Shown: one piece after another, positions 15,230-23,783 of the stretch | How the letters are laid out: every line of letters starts with the position of its first letter | Position numbering within the stretch: position 1 is the first letter of the stretch | Origin: Burkholderiales bacterium Ga0077543 | Lineage (GTDB): Bacteria; Pseudomonadota; Gammaproteobacteria; Burkholderiales; Burkholderiaceae_C | NCBI GenBank assembly: GCA_001464055.1 | Contig: LNET01000045.1 | Span: 1-57,877, forward strand | Direction: 5' to 3' | Length of the DNA stretch: 57,877 bases | Made by a program: the position numbers and the translations under genes | Notes under the pieces: generated by a model | Databases searched by the model: none | What the model was told of the DNA's origin: nothing | Seen by the model: the letters and a program-made list of their open reading frames with translations, nothing else

Positions 15230-17017
15230 TTACCTGGACCAGAACACGTTGTCGATGAACACGCGGGTGGTGTCGCCCCGGGCGGTGTTGCCCGAGCGTT
15301 CGTAGATGTCGGCCACCACCAGCGCGTTGGTCACCCGCCGCAGGTCGAAGCTGTTGCCGGGTGCGGTGAAGGCACTGATCGGGATCGACACCTGGCGCCA
15401 GGTGCCGTCGTTGATGTAGCCGTAGCCGTCGGCGTTGGTATTGCTCGCCACGACGAATACCGCCCCGGCTTGCGCCGTGCCGAAGCCGAACATCAGCTTG
15501 CCCGGATAGGTGGTTCTGATGCTGAAATTCAGGCGTCCGCCGGCCTGGAACTGGCTCAGGTCGGTGCGCACCGGGGCGGTGACGTTGAGCACGCCCCAGC
15601 CGTAGTCGCGGCCTGTCACCGTGCTGGGCGCCGGGCCTATTTCGAGGAAGCGCCGGCCCTCGGCGGCGCCGGCGGGGTCGTCGCCCTCGCCGACGAAGGC
15701 GTTGGGTGGGGTGTCGAACCCGAACCACTGCACGCCCGTGGCCACGGCTTCGTTCGTCACCGCCACGTCGGCATACACGCGGTAGCGACTGGCGCTGATG
15801 ACCGGGGTGATCACGGTCGGGGCAAAGCTGGCGTCGGCCGCGGTGAAGCGACCGCTGTCCCACTGGCTCATGGGAAACAGGTTCTGCACCACGTACTTGG
15901 CCTGGCGCTGAACGTTGAACAGGCCCCAGTTGTCTTCGTTGTAGCCCTGCACCTGGAACACCTTCCACGGCTCGTCGAAGGCCGAGAAGTAATAGACGTT
16001 GAGCGGTCCGTCCGGTGTCCGGTTCTTGTCGGCCCAGGCCAGCAGCCGGTCGTAATACATCTTCTGGTTGACCGGGTGGTGCAGGTAGGTCAGGTTGCCG
16101 GTCTGCACGGTCTGCCAGCCGGTCTCGCCGATCACGATGGGCATGACCGCCAGGCCCTGGCCGTCCAGGTAGCGGCGTACGCAGGCGTAGTTCTGCTTGG
16201 CGAACGCCAGCGCCGCGTCCATCATGGCTTCGGCACGCCGGGCTTCGGGCACGGCCTGTTGCTCCGAGTCCCAGGGGTCGGGGTAGGAGGCGATGTCGGC
16301 CTGCAGGATCGGATAGACGTGGATCGACGCGTAGTCGATGAGGTTGGTGATGGCGGGCGGCAGGCCTTCGCCGTTGCGGCCGCGCAGGCCGCAGTAGCCG
16401 TCCCAGTATTCGCCCGTGGTGATGGGCTGGGTGACGCTGGCGCGAACCGAGGCGATGTAGTCGGTCATCTGCTGCAGGGTGACGGTGCCGAAGGTGATGG
16501 TCTCGTTGCCCACCGCCACGCCGACGACGATGTCCCTGAACTCGTTGGCCAGTTGCACGCCGGCGGAGATTTCGGCGGCATTCAGCGCCAGGTTCCTGGC
16601 CTGTTCGGCGCCGCTGCCGAAGGTGGGGTAGATCTTGATGCCGACCTGCACCTTCATGTTGATGCGGTTGTCGCGTATGGCCTGCAGCGTCAGCCGGGCA
16701 TAGGGCAGTGAACTGTCGAACATGCGGATCAGGGTGAAGCCGCCCTGGGCCAGCAGCCCCAGGTCCTGCAGCACGTTGTCGCGCGTGACGACCTGTGCCG
16801 CGATGTCGGGGTTGGCGCCGCGGAACGGCGAGTAGGCCACCGCCTTGCGGGTGCCGAAGTCGGCCGGCAGCGCGCGCATGCCGCCGGGTTGCGTGGCCGG
16901 CACCGTGCCGCCACCGCCGCAGGCGGCCACCACGATGGCCACGAGCAGGGCGAGGCCGACCGCGGCCGCCGAAGGGAACACGCGCACGCGGGCAGGGAAG
17001 GCTTGGGCTGTTGACAT
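15230..17017 (-). CDS. GH17-type beta-1,3-glucanase lipoprotein
   Basis: About 595 residues. A lipoprotein signal (VAIVVAACGGGG) precedes a GH17-like TIM barrel. The acid/base Glu is in VAVGNETI (~172) and the nucleophile Glu in VIGETGWQT (~298), with YASIHVYP between them. From ~420 a second domain of beta-jelly-roll type ends in TRVFIDNVFW and probably binds glucan. GH17 enzymes cut beta-1,3 (and 1,3-1,4) glucans with retention. The ATG at 17017 is chosen; a GTG at 17026 is the alternative. It begins 10 nt after the porin stop, so the two form an operon driven from 18.5 kb. Confidence 0.82.
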   Translation of the reverse strand: MSTAQAFPARVRVFPSAAAVGLALLVAIVVAACGGGGTVPATQPGGMRALPADFGTRKAVAYSPFRGANPDIAAQVVTRDNVLQDLGLLAQGGFTLIRMFDSSLPYARLTLQAIRDNRINMKVQVGIKIYPTFGSGAEQARNLALNAAEISAGVQLANEFRDIVVGVAVGNETITFGTVTLQQMTDYIASVRASVTQPITTGEYWDGYCGLRGRNGEGLPPAITNLIDYASIHVYPILQADIASYPDPWDSEQQAVPEARRAEAMMDAALAFAKQNYACVRRYLDGQGLAVMPIVIGETGWQTVQTGNLTYLHHPVNQKMYYDRLLAWADKNRTPDGPLNVYYFSAFDEPWKVFQVQGYNEDNWGLFNVQRQAKYVVQNLFPMSQWDSGRFTAADASFAPTVITPVISASRYRVYADVAVTNEAVATGVQWFGFDTPPNAFVGEGDDPAGAAEGRRFLEIGPAPSTVTGRDYGWGVLNVTAPVRTDLSQFQAGGRLNFSIRTTYPGKLMFGFGTAQAGAVFVVASNTNADGYGYINDGTWRQVSIPISAFTAPGNSFDLRRVTNALVVADIYERSGNTARGDTTRVFIDNVFWSR

Positions 17018-17027
17018 GGGGTTCACT

Positions 17028-18479
17028 TCAGAACGAATAGGTCAGGCCGGCCGAAACCCCGTTGCTGTACCGGCTGACGCGGGCATCGCCGCCGCCTGCG
17101 TTGTTGTCGGGTGCCGAGCGCGGCCCCAGGGTGCAACTGCCGATCTCGCGGTTCTGCGGGTCGTTGCAGCCCCAGGCCTGCGGCTGTTGTCCGTAGGCCG
17201 AGGCGCTCACGCTGGCCGAGACCACCCAGCCGTTGCCGAAGCTGTAGCCGCCGCCGAGGGTGGCCCTGATCAGGGAATTGCCCTGACCACGCGGGCTGGG
17301 GTTGTTGGTGCGGCCCTTGCTGAGGTAGACCAGCCCGGTGCTTGCGCTCCAGGGCCCCTTCACATAGCGGATGCCGGCGGTCCAGTCGTAGGTGCGCACC
17401 GGGTAGCCCGGGCTCTGCGTGCCGTCGGCGTCGCGGCCGAAGAAGTCGACGTTGAAGAAGTTGTTGTAGCGGCATTGGCCTTCGACGAAGTCGATGCACA
17501 CCGCATAAGCGCCGCTCCAGCGGTTGTGGCGGATGCCAGCGCCGACCTCGATGTTCGAGCTGAGCGGGTAGCGCGCCATCAGCATCGCGATGCTCTGGCC
17601 CGAGCCACCGATCTTCGCGTCGTGCTGGGCGTCGAAGAACACCCCGGTGAACGGGGCGTGGCCCCAGGACACGGGTGGGCCGTTGCGGGCATCCTGGTAC
17701 ATCGCGTCGAGCTTCAGGTCGCCGCGGTAGTAGCGGGCCCAGAGCTCGATGAAGCGCGGCTTGTTCTTCTTGAATTTCGTGTCGCCCTGGTCCCAGGTGA
17801 TTTCCAGCACCAGGTCGCCGTCGTAGACGTCCAGCGTGCGCGCGGTGTAGCGCACGGCCCGGGTGTTCAGGCCATAACCGGCGCCGGTGGACGCCCAGGT
17901 GTCACCACCACCGAAGTCGCCGCCGAAGGGGAAGTCGGCAAAGCTCCAGGCGCGCGTGGGAAAGGCGCCGATGCGCAGGCTGCCGTAGTCCTCGTGGCTG
18001 AGCGCGATGTTCCTTTCGTACCAGACGCCCGGAATGTCGATCTTGCCGTCGCGCCAGCGCTGGCTGAGCAGGCCCTGCAGCTTGAAGCCGCGCGGCAGGT
18101 CGAACTTCGCACCCAGGTAGGGCTGGGCCAGCGTGATGTGGCCGTTGCGCGTGCCGTACTCGCGCCCCACGACCAGGGCGTCGGCCCAGGGCCGTTCACG
18201 GTTTTCGCCGGGAAACAGCTGGCAGGCCGACGAGCCCGCTTCGCCCACCGTGCTGAGGTTGTTGACCGGGCCGCCGCCGCAGATCTTGCTGGCGCGGCTG
18301 ACCTCCACCTTGGCAAAGCCGTTCAGGCTGAAGGGGCCGAAGTCGATGGCCTGGCTGAGGGGCGGAAATGCCAGCGCCCCCATGGCCAGGCTGGCGCACA
18401 AGCTGCGCTGGCGCCAGGCACCGAACGACGACGCCGCGGTTGGCGCCGCCAGGGGGCCCGGTTTGGATTCGATGTGCAT
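17028..18479 (-). CDS. Outer-membrane beta-barrel porin of the glucan locus
   Basis: About 483 residues. A signal peptide (SLCASLAMGALAFPPLSQA) precedes alternating amphipathic strands with aromatic girdles throughout. The chain ends GLTYSF, with the terminal Phe typical of BAM-inserted porins. It probably admits glucan oligosaccharides released by the GH17 and GH81 enzymes; substrate is inferred from context. An upstream ATG at 18527 is rejected. A promoter (-35 at 18553-18558, -10 at 18529-18534) predicts transcription starting near 18522, inside the operator that covers that ATG. The ATG at 18479 keeps the signal peptide intact, though no strong ribosome binding site is seen. Confidence 0.72.
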   Translation of the reverse strand: MHIESKPGPLAAPTAASSFGAWRQRSLCASLAMGALAFPPLSQAIDFGPFSLNGFAKVEVSRASKICGGGPVNNLSTVGEAGSSACQLFPGENRERPWADALVVGREYGTRNGHITLAQPYLGAKFDLPRGFKLQGLLSQRWRDGKIDIPGVWYERNIALSHEDYGSLRIGAFPTRAWSFADFPFGGDFGGGDTWASTGAGYGLNTRAVRYTARTLDVYDGDLVLEITWDQGDTKFKKNKPRFIELWARYYRGDLKLDAMYQDARNGPPVSWGHAPFTGVFFDAQHDAKIGGSGQSIAMLMARYPLSSNIEVGAGIRHNRWSGAYAVCIDFVEGQCRYNNFFNVDFFGRDADGTQSPGYPVRTYDWTAGIRYVKGPWSASTGLVYLSKGRTNNPSPRGQGNSLIRATLGGGYSFGNGWVVSASVSASAYGQQPQAWGCNDPQNREIGSCTLGPRSAPDNNAGGGDARVSRYSNGVSAGLTYSF

Positions 18480-18512
18480 GGGGGTTGACGCTGGGAACGC
18501 GCTGAGCTTGCT

Positions 18513-18526
18513 TGAAACCGCTTTCA
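18513..18526. promoter_or_regulatory. LacI-family operator 3, over the porin transcription start
   Basis: TGAAACCGCTTTCA. Read on the minus strand it is TGAAAGCGGTTTCA, identical to operator 4 read on the plus strand. It covers the predicted transcription start of the porin-GH17 operon, so bound repressor would block initiation. Confidence 0.72.
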
Positions 18527-18528
18527 TG

Positions 18529-18558
18529 AGATTAGCGGATCACGTCTTGCCGCGTCAA
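18529..18558 (-). promoter_or_regulatory. Sigma-70-like promoter of the porin-GH17 operon
   Basis: On the minus strand TTGACG (18558-18553), 18-nt spacer, TAATCT (18534-18529). The operator begins 2 nt downstream of the -10 box. The spacing and the operator position support a repressible promoter. Confidence 0.55.
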
Positions 18559-18669
18559 CCTTGGTAACCCCCGGTGTCTTTTCCTGGGCCCTGTTGCCGC
18601 GGCGGGACCGGTGGCGGGCCAGGGCTGCTTCCGCGGCAGGGTCGCTGCGGGTAAACCTACGGGGCATTC

Positions 18670-18683
18670 TGAAAGCGGTTTCA
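18670..18683. promoter_or_regulatory. LacI-family operator 4, upstream of GH81
   Basis: TGAAAGCGGTTTCA, 72 nt before the GH81 start. A TATGAT-like -10 box follows at 18685-18690 without a good -35 box. Its centre lies 157 bp (about 15 helical turns) from operator 3, so the divergent promoters could be looped together. Confidence 0.7.
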
Positions 18684-18755
18684 ATATGATCTGTCCCAGG
18701 GGTTCTCAGGTCCTGACAGCCCGCTGTGCGCCGCGACGCGATGGAGACAGGCAAC

Positions 18756-21044
18756 ATGAATTTCGCCTTGGGCAGCGGGCTCGCGCTGTGGATGGTTCTG
18801 GGCTTGGCAATGGGTGCGGCGGCGCAGCCGGTGGCCCTGGGGGCGGGCACCTACTACCTCACGCCCAAGGCCGGCGACAAGCCGCCGCCGCGGGCCAATC
18901 ACCGCACCGAAGCCATGCAGCGCCAGGCGGTGCCCACGAACCAGTGGTATTCGTCACTGATGTTCGCTGCCAAGCCTGAGCCGCTGTTCGCCCACCCCTT
19001 GACGGTGAAAGCCACCCCGGCCGGTTTCGAGCTGGCGCTGGCTTCCCGGGAAATCGTGCCGACCGAGCGCCGCGACGTGGAGGTTCACTACCCGCATCGC
19101 GACCCCATCGTCTTCACTCCCCTGGCCTTCGAGATCGAGCCAGCCAAGCTGGCGCGCATCTCCGACTGGGCGATCGACATCTCGATGGCGCGTGGCGCCG
19201 ACGAACTGCTCGCCACCGTGTCCCATGCCAGCCCGTATGTGTATTTCAGGTTGACGCGCGGCGACATGCGTCTGCGCCTGCCGGCGGCGGCCGAGCGCTT
19301 GGACAGTGGCGGCGATGCACGCGTGCTGGTGCTGAATCTCAAGGGCAAGGCCTATGCCGTGTTCGCGCCCACCGGTGCGCGCTTCGAGCCGGTGTCGCCG
19401 ACCGAGTGGACGCTGCGCATGCCGGCCGGCAGCGGCTACTTCTCGGCCGCGGCCTTGCCCGACACCCAGCCTGCCACGGTGCAGCTCTTCACCCGCCACG
19501 CCTATGCCTTCGTGAAGGACACCCAGGCCGTCTGGCGCTACGACCCCGCGACGAGCAAGGTCCACACCACGTACAAGCTCGGCACCCAGGTCATGGAAGG
19601 GCCGGACAACGGCCCCTTGATCGGCCTGTACCCGCACCACTGGTTCAGGAACGCAGCGGTGGCCGACAAGCTGGGGCCGGGCTTCGACAGCATCCGCGGC
19701 CAGATCAGGCTGCTGGCGGCGTCTGAGTTCAAGACCGAGCTCACCTACCAGGGCTTCGTGCCGCATTGGCCGGGCTTGAAGGACGGGCCGCGCCTGGGCG
19801 AGTTCAACGACCTGCTCAAGGCCGACCTGCGCAAACGCCGCGAACTGATACCGGGCCGCGAGAACAACGACAACTGGCGCACCAGCATCTATTGGCAAGG
19901 CAAGGGCCTGACCCGCGCGACGCAGCTGGCCGCGGTGGCCGAACAGCAGGGCGACCTGGAAGGCCGCGACCAGGTGTTGCGCCTGGTGAAGGAACGTATG
20001 GAGTTTTTCTTCACCGGCCCGCGCAAGAGCTACTTCCACCTGAACAAGGACCTGGGCACGGTCGTCAGCTACCCCGACGAATTCTTCGCCGTCGAGCAGA
20101 TGAACGACCACCACTTCCATTACGGCTACTGGATCCGCGCCGCCGCCGAAGTGGCGCTGCGCGACCCGGCCTGGATCGCCCCCGACCGCTGGGGCGGCAT
20201 GGTGGAACTGCTGATCGCCGACATCGCCACCACGCGGCGCGGCGCGGCCGATTTTCCCTACCTGCGCAACTTCGACACCTTCGAAGGCCACTCCTGGGCT
20301 TCGGGTCTGGGTGACGGAGGTTATGGCAACAACCAGGAGTCTTCGTCAGAAGCACTGAATGCCTGGGCCGGCCTGATCCTGTGGGGCGAAGTCACCGGCA
20401 ACCGGGAACTGCGCGACCTGGGCATCTATCTGTACACCACCGAGGCCAACGCCATCCAGCACTACTGGTTCGATGTGCACGGCCTGGTGTTCCCACCCGA
20501 ATACAAGGACGTGGAAGTGAGCATGGTCTTCGGTGGCAAGTACGCGCACAACACCTGGTGGACCGACGAACCGCGCCAGATCAAGGGCATCAACCTGCTG
20601 CCCATGGCGCCCTTTTCCACCCACCTGGGGCGCGACCCCGACTACGTGATACGCAACGTCGGCACGCTGGCCGACGACTCGAAGAAGTTCCTGGCGCGCG
20701 GCAAGAACTACAGGGACTTCCCGAAGGACGGATGGCAGGACATCTTTGCCAAGTACCTGGCGCTGGCCGACCCGGAGGCGGCGCTGGCTTCATGGGACCG
20801 TTTCGGCAGCGTCGAGCTCGGCGAAACGCGCACCCACACCCTGCACTGGATGCTGAGCCTGCAGGCCATGGGCCGGCCCGACTTCACGGTGACGGCCGAC
20901 ACGCCCTTGTACGCCGTGTTCCGCCGTGCCGACGGTCAGCGCAGCTACCTGGCGTTCAACGCCACGAAGGCGCCGCTGCAGGTGCGCTTCAGCGACGGGC
21001 AGCAACTGACGGTGGCCCCGGGTACGCTGGCGCGAGCGCCTTGA
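18756..21044 (+). CDS. GH81 endo-beta-1,3-glucanase
   Basis: A 762-residue secreted enzyme with a signal peptide (ALWMVLGLAMGAAAQP). Family GH81 landmarks are in order: PTNQWYSSL near the N-terminus, NDHHFHYGYW (~450) with the acid Asp, NFDTFEGHSWASGLGDGG (~510), and NNQESSSEALNAW (~525-535) with the two catalytic glutamates. GH81 enzymes hydrolyse internal beta-1,3 linkages of laminarin, curdlan or fungal wall glucan by inversion. GGAG 9-10 nt upstream supports the ATG at 18756. It is divergent from the porin-GH17 operon with a LacI-type operator in front. No separate binding module is attached; the nearby lipoproteins may supply binding. Confidence 0.88.
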   Translation: MNFALGSGLALWMVLGLAMGAAAQPVALGAGTYYLTPKAGDKPPPRANHRTEAMQRQAVPTNQWYSSLMFAAKPEPLFAHPLTVKATPAGFELALASREIVPTERRDVEVHYPHRDPIVFTPLAFEIEPAKLARISDWAIDISMARGADELLATVSHASPYVYFRLTRGDMRLRLPAAAERLDSGGDARVLVLNLKGKAYAVFAPTGARFEPVSPTEWTLRMPAGSGYFSAAALPDTQPATVQLFTRHAYAFVKDTQAVWRYDPATSKVHTTYKLGTQVMEGPDNGPLIGLYPHHWFRNAAVADKLGPGFDSIRGQIRLLAASEFKTELTYQGFVPHWPGLKDGPRLGEFNDLLKADLRKRRELIPGRENNDNWRTSIYWQGKGLTRATQLAAVAEQQGDLEGRDQVLRLVKERMEFFFTGPRKSYFHLNKDLGTVVSYPDEFFAVEQMNDHHFHYGYWIRAAAEVALRDPAWIAPDRWGGMVELLIADIATTRRGAADFPYLRNFDTFEGHSWASGLGDGGYGNNQESSSEALNAWAGLILWGEVTGNRELRDLGIYLYTTEANAIQHYWFDVHGLVFPPEYKDVEVSMVFGGKYAHNTWWTDEPRQIKGINLLPMAPFSTHLGRDPDYVIRNVGTLADDSKKFLARGKNYRDFPKDGWQDIFAKYLALADPEAALASWDRFGSVELGETRTHTLHWMLSLQAMGRPDFTVTADTPLYAVFRRADGQRSYLAFNATKAPLQVRFSDGQQLTVAPGTLARAP

Positions 21045-21174
21045 AGCGCGTTCCGGCCGGCCGGTGGCCAAGGGCTGGGCTCGAAGGCGTTCCCGGCCCG
21101 GCGGGTGTCGGAGATCGTCTGAGCGACAGTCTTCGACGAACAGCCTCTGAGGGAAAGCGATAGTGGCCGGCACA

Positions 21175-21203
21175 TTGCCAAGCGCCTGGCCTCGACCTAT
21201 GCT
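21175..21203 (+). promoter_or_regulatory. Sigma-70-like promoter of the glycan-binding lipoprotein
   Basis: TTGCCA (21175-21180), an exact 17-nt spacer, then TATGCT (21198-21203). The LacI-type operator starts 5 nt after the -10 box, the same geometry as at the porin promoter. Confidence 0.6.
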
Positions 21204-21207
21204 TCTG

Positions 21208-21221
21208 TGAAAGCGCTTTCA
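21208..21221. promoter_or_regulatory. LacI-family operator 5 (perfect palindrome)
   Basis: TGAAAGCGCTTTCA, identical to operator 1. It is placed over the expected transcription start of the four-module lipoprotein gene, 90 nt before its ATG. Confidence 0.75.
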
Positions 21222-21311
21222 TGCCACGACCTCCAGGCTTGCAGAGTCGGGACCGGTGCCGCAAGCGTTCCCATGTTGCCGTGACCTGCCCCGTTTCCGA
21301 AAGTTGTCGCC

Positions 21312-23660
21312 ATGAGCCCGTTGCCCAAAGTGTCGCCCTTGTCTGTTGCTGCCCTGGCGGCCTTCGTGCTGCTCGCTGGTTGCGGGGGTGGTGATGCTGA
21401 AGCGCCGCCGAACCGCGTCGCGGCCGTCGTGCCGACGCCGACGCCGGCACCGCCTCCGACGGCAGCACCCGCACCGACGCCGGCGCCTGCACCCACGCCT
21501 GCACCCACGCCAGCGCCGGGGCCCGCGCCCAGCCCCAGCCCGGCACCCACGCCAGCGCCTGCCCCCACGCTGGACGGCCGCCTGCTGGTGTCTTTCGACG
21601 AAGCGACTCCGGCATTCACCGGCATGGGCGCCTACGGCGGTGCCTTGCCGACGGTGGAAGCCGGGCCGGCGGGGAGCACGGGCAATGTCCTGCGGATCCT
21701 CAAGCCGGTCAGCCCCGATACCTGGGGTGGCGCCTTCTTCAATGTCGCGGCCATCCCCTTCACCACCACCCGCAAGGCGCTGACCGCCCGGGTCTTCTCG
21801 ACGCGTGCCAACGCGATCATCCGGCTGAAGGTGGAAGGCGCCGCCGGCACACCCAGCGTCGAAGTCGCCGGTGCGCCTGCGCTGGCGGCCAATACCTGGA
21901 CCACCGTGACCTGGGACCTGGGCGGGGTGGATCCGGCCAGAACCTACACCGTGGTGGCCATCACCCCGGACCAGGAGGTGGTGGCCTCGGGCCAGTCCTA
22001 CTTCTTCGACAACCTGACGCTGGCGCCGGCATCCGCACCCGCGCCTGCGCCTGCACCCGGGGTCGCCTTCGTCTCGTTCGACGAGACCCTGCCGGCGTTC
22101 TCGGCCCTGGGCGCCTACGGTGGCGCCTTGCCCACGGTCGAGGCGGCCCCGGCCGGTGGCAACGGCAATGCGCTGAAGATCCTCAAGCCCGTGTCGCCCA
22201 ACACCTGGGGCGGCACCTTCTTCACGACGGCTTCGATTCCTTTCACCGCCAGCAACAAGCTGATCACCGCCCGGGTGTATTCCAGCCGCGCCGGTGCCGT
22301 CATCAAGTTCAAGGTCGAGGTCCCGGGGGGCTCCAGCGTCGAGGTCACGAGCACACCCACAGGCAACGCCAACACCTGGTCCACCGTGAGCTGGGACTTT
22401 TCTGCGGTGAACCTGAACAACGCCTACAAGATCATTGCCATCACGCCCGACGACACCCTGGTCACCAACGGGCAGGTCTACTGGTTCGACGACATCACGG
22501 TGGCGGCCAACAGCACGGCGGCCGCGCCGCCGGCTTCCAGCCCCATCACCATCGCCACGCTCGACGAGCCCACGGCGGCGGTCGTGGGCTTCGAAGGCTG
22601 CTGGGATTCCACGCTCGTCAACGACCCGGCCGGTGGCACGAACAAGGTGGCGCGGGTGCTCAAGCCGGGCAGCGGCGTGCCCTTCTACTGCGGCACCACG
22701 GTGGTGACGGTGGCCAACGGCGGCTTCCCGCGCATTCCGTTCAGCGCCACGGCCACCACGCTCACGGCCCGGGTCTGGTCGCCCGATGTCGGCATCAAGG
22801 TGCGCATGAAGGTCGAAGACATCGCCGACGCCACCCGGGCCGTCGAGACCGAGGCCACCACCACCGCCGTGGGCTGGCAGACGCTGAGCTTCGACTTCGC
22901 CAACGCCGCTGCCGGCACGCCCGTGCTGAACCTGACCCACACCCACAACAAGATCTCGCTGTTCTTCAACTTCGGCGTCAACGGCAGTGGCAAGACCTAC
23001 TACTTCGACGACATCGTCTTCGTCAGCGGCACGGGCACCAACCCCACGCTGGTGAGCTTCGACGAACGCAGCTTCGACAACACCCAGTCCCAACCCGCCG
23101 TGCTGAGTGGTTTCGGCGGCGCCGAGAACTCCACCGTCGTCGGTTATGCCGACCTGGGCGTGCCGGCCGACGGCAGCAAGACCGGCAAGCTGGCCAAGGT
23201 GGTGAAGAACGCCGGCGAGGTCTGGGCCGGAACGTCGGTGCAGCGCAAGCCGAACGACGCCGTGCCGACCATTCCATTTGCTGCGGGTCGCACCAAGATG
23301 AGCATGCGCGTGTACAGCGCCTTCCCCGGCATGCGCGTGCGCATGAAGGTGGAACAGGCCGGTCGCCCCGATTTCAACAGCGAGATCGACGCCTTCACGA
23401 CCCTGGCCAACACCTGGGAGACGCTGGTGTTCGACTTCGGGCCGAACAGCAAGCACTTCGTGCCCAGTGGCCCGGGCCCGAACGGCTACGTCACCGACCC
23501 GACAAGCCCGGCCTTCAGGCCGACCTCCCAGCTCGATGTCAGCAGGACCTTCAACAAGGTCAATGTCTTCTTCGACTACGGCCTGGGCGATGCGGGCTAC
23601 GACGCCATGCCGGGAACGCGGGTGTACTACTTCGACGACATCAAGTTCGTCGGCTTCTAG
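21312..23660 (+). CDS. Four-module glycan-binding lipoprotein with Pro-Thr-Ala linker
   Basis: A 782-residue surface protein. The lipoprotein signal (AAFVLLAGCGGG, Cys24) is followed by a linker of PTPAP-type repeats (~40-90), then four related beta-rich modules. The modules share LVSFDE, GAYGGALPTVE, LRILKPVSPDTWGG and a closing YYFDDI or YWFDDI. The first two modules are most alike. The design (lipid anchor, flexible stalk, repeated binding modules) resembles surface glycan-binding proteins. No catalytic motif was seen. It has its own predicted promoter with a LacI-type operator, placing it in the glucan regulon. Glucan binding is inferred from context. Confidence 0.78.
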   Translation: MSPLPKVSPLSVAALAAFVLLAGCGGGDAEAPPNRVAAVVPTPTPAPPPTAAPAPTPAPAPTPAPTPAPGPAPSPSPAPTPAPAPTLDGRLLVSFDEATPAFTGMGAYGGALPTVEAGPAGSTGNVLRILKPVSPDTWGGAFFNVAAIPFTTTRKALTARVFSTRANAIIRLKVEGAAGTPSVEVAGAPALAANTWTTVTWDLGGVDPARTYTVVAITPDQEVVASGQSYFFDNLTLAPASAPAPAPAPGVAFVSFDETLPAFSALGAYGGALPTVEAAPAGGNGNALKILKPVSPNTWGGTFFTTASIPFTASNKLITARVYSSRAGAVIKFKVEVPGGSSVEVTSTPTGNANTWSTVSWDFSAVNLNNAYKIIAITPDDTLVTNGQVYWFDDITVAANSTAAAPPASSPITIATLDEPTAAVVGFEGCWDSTLVNDPAGGTNKVARVLKPGSGVPFYCGTTVVTVANGGFPRIPFSATATTLTARVWSPDVGIKVRMKVEDIADATRAVETEATTTAVGWQTLSFDFANAAAGTPVLNLTHTHNKISLFFNFGVNGSGKTYYFDDIVFVSGTGTNPTLVSFDERSFDNTQSQPAVLSGFGGAENSTVVGYADLGVPADGSKTGKLAKVVKNAGEVWAGTSVQRKPNDAVPTIPFAAGRTKMSMRVYSAFPGMRVRMKVEQAGRPDFNSEIDAFTTLANTWETLVFDFGPNSKHFVPSGPGPNGYVTDPTSPAFRPTSQLDVSRTFNKVNVFFDYGLGDAGYDAMPGTRVYYFDDIKFVGF

Positions 23661-23783
23661 CCGGCCGCACAGTAGGGGCGAGTACGGGGCGGGGCGGTGG
23701 GCCGGTGGTGGGCAAGCTCGCAGGCACGGACCATGCTTGAAGACGGCATGAAGCCCGGTGCTTGGGCCCTACACTTGCCCGAC

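Noticed and set aside
18480..18527. The ATG at 18527 as porin start
   Set aside because: It overlaps the operator and lies upstream of the predicted transcription start; no ribosome binding site precedes it.
21219..23456. A 745-codon minus-strand open frame opposite the four-module lipoprotein
   Set aside because: It is Gly/Arg/His-rich antisense without family motifs, while the plus strand has a lipoprotein signal, repeated modules and a promoter. It is a GC-bias shadow.
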